Source: Luteimonas aquatica (GTDB lineage: Bacteria > Pseudomonadota > Gammaproteobacteria > Xanthomonadales > Xanthomonadaceae). From it: a DNA stretch of 64,000 nucleotides. The translations under genes were made by a program, and so were the position numbers. Below, one piece after another: positions 63,813-64,000 of the stretch (the first letter of the stretch is position 1; every line of letters begins with the position of its first letter). The notes beneath the pieces were generated by a model. The model worked only from the letters and a program-made list of their open reading frames with translations, did not search any database and was not told the origin of the DNA. The DNA is taken from assembly GCF_022662575.1 (NCBI RefSeq), contig NZ_JALBFU010000002.1, positions 496,001 through 560,000 on the forward strand, given 5' to 3'.

Positions 63813-64000
63813 GGCCTGATCCTTTTGCGATGCCGGAGGTCGGTGCCGGCGATGGCGTTTGGCCATCGTCGCATTTCCGCAGCCGGAATGCCCTCCCACC
63901 CAGGCGAACGTAAAGCTGGCGGAATGCGCTTGAATCGAAGGGCGCCCCCTATCTCAACTGCCTTGCCGGCTGCTGCGTGCCGGCGCCCCGCCGAGGCATC

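Overview
The window is GC-rich bacterial chromosome with dense coding on both strands. Gene content and order point to a gammaproteobacterium of the Lysobacteraceae/Xanthomonadaceae type. The markers are zapA with 6S RNA, ygfB-pepP, the rph/yicC/gmk/rpoZ/spoT/ridA/recG block, type-B L31 beside gltA, mrcA divergent from pilMNOPQ, and a moxR-bat cluster. No tRNA, rRNA, insertion sequence, prophage or CRISPR array was seen. The placement is an inference from gene content; no species is claimed.

Layout. 1-5.2 kb: 6S RNA, zapA and a small coiled-coil gene (minus), a PAS-GGDEF-EAL protein (minus), then ygfB-pepP (plus). 5.2-12.4 kb: an EamA exporter; a TetR regulator with an SDR / NAD-binding / metallo-beta-lactamase operon and two matching operator-like palindromes; pepQ; hemW. 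12.5-16.9 kb is more accessory: a lipoprotein, a three-gene operon of a GT-A-like protein and two sulfotransferases, and a secreted beta-helix protein with a CRP/Clp-like site upstream. 16.9-24.9 kb: rdgB, a crotonase, VOC protein and rph, divergent yicC, an ABM-like protein, gmk, rpoZ, spoT and ridA. A near-perfect 122-bp palindrome starts inside the spoT stop region.

24.9-31 kb: an AraC regulator divergent from a beta-helix lipoprotein, a two-CXXCH lipoprotein and a TonB-dependent receptor. 31-39.2 kb: recG, a DUF4166 protein, a nucleoside hydrolase, rpmE2, gltA, a membrane protein, a small Cys-rich secreted protein whose 3' end copies the gltA 3' end, a GST and a conserved protein. 39.4-47.4 kb: mrcA (PBP1A) divergent from the type IV pilus operon pilMNOPQ. 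47.6-55.2 kb: a moxR/DUF58/DUF4381/BatA/BatB-BatC/BatD operon. Its BatB-BatC fusion carries 89 tandem Asn-Gln-Gln units, 84 of them encoded by identical 9-bp repeats. 55.3-64 kb: a DAACS symporter, transketolase, a secreted protein, a Ser/Thr kinase with its ECF sigma factor, and tspO.

Functional themes are cell-envelope and surface biology (PBP1A, type IV pili, Bat complex, sulfotransferases, TonB uptake), stringent response and nucleotide housekeeping, and central carbon metabolism. The most unusual items are the (NQQ)89 repeat, the spoT palindrome, the gltA-tail capture, the beta-helix/CXXCH/TonB cassette and the sulfotransferase operon.
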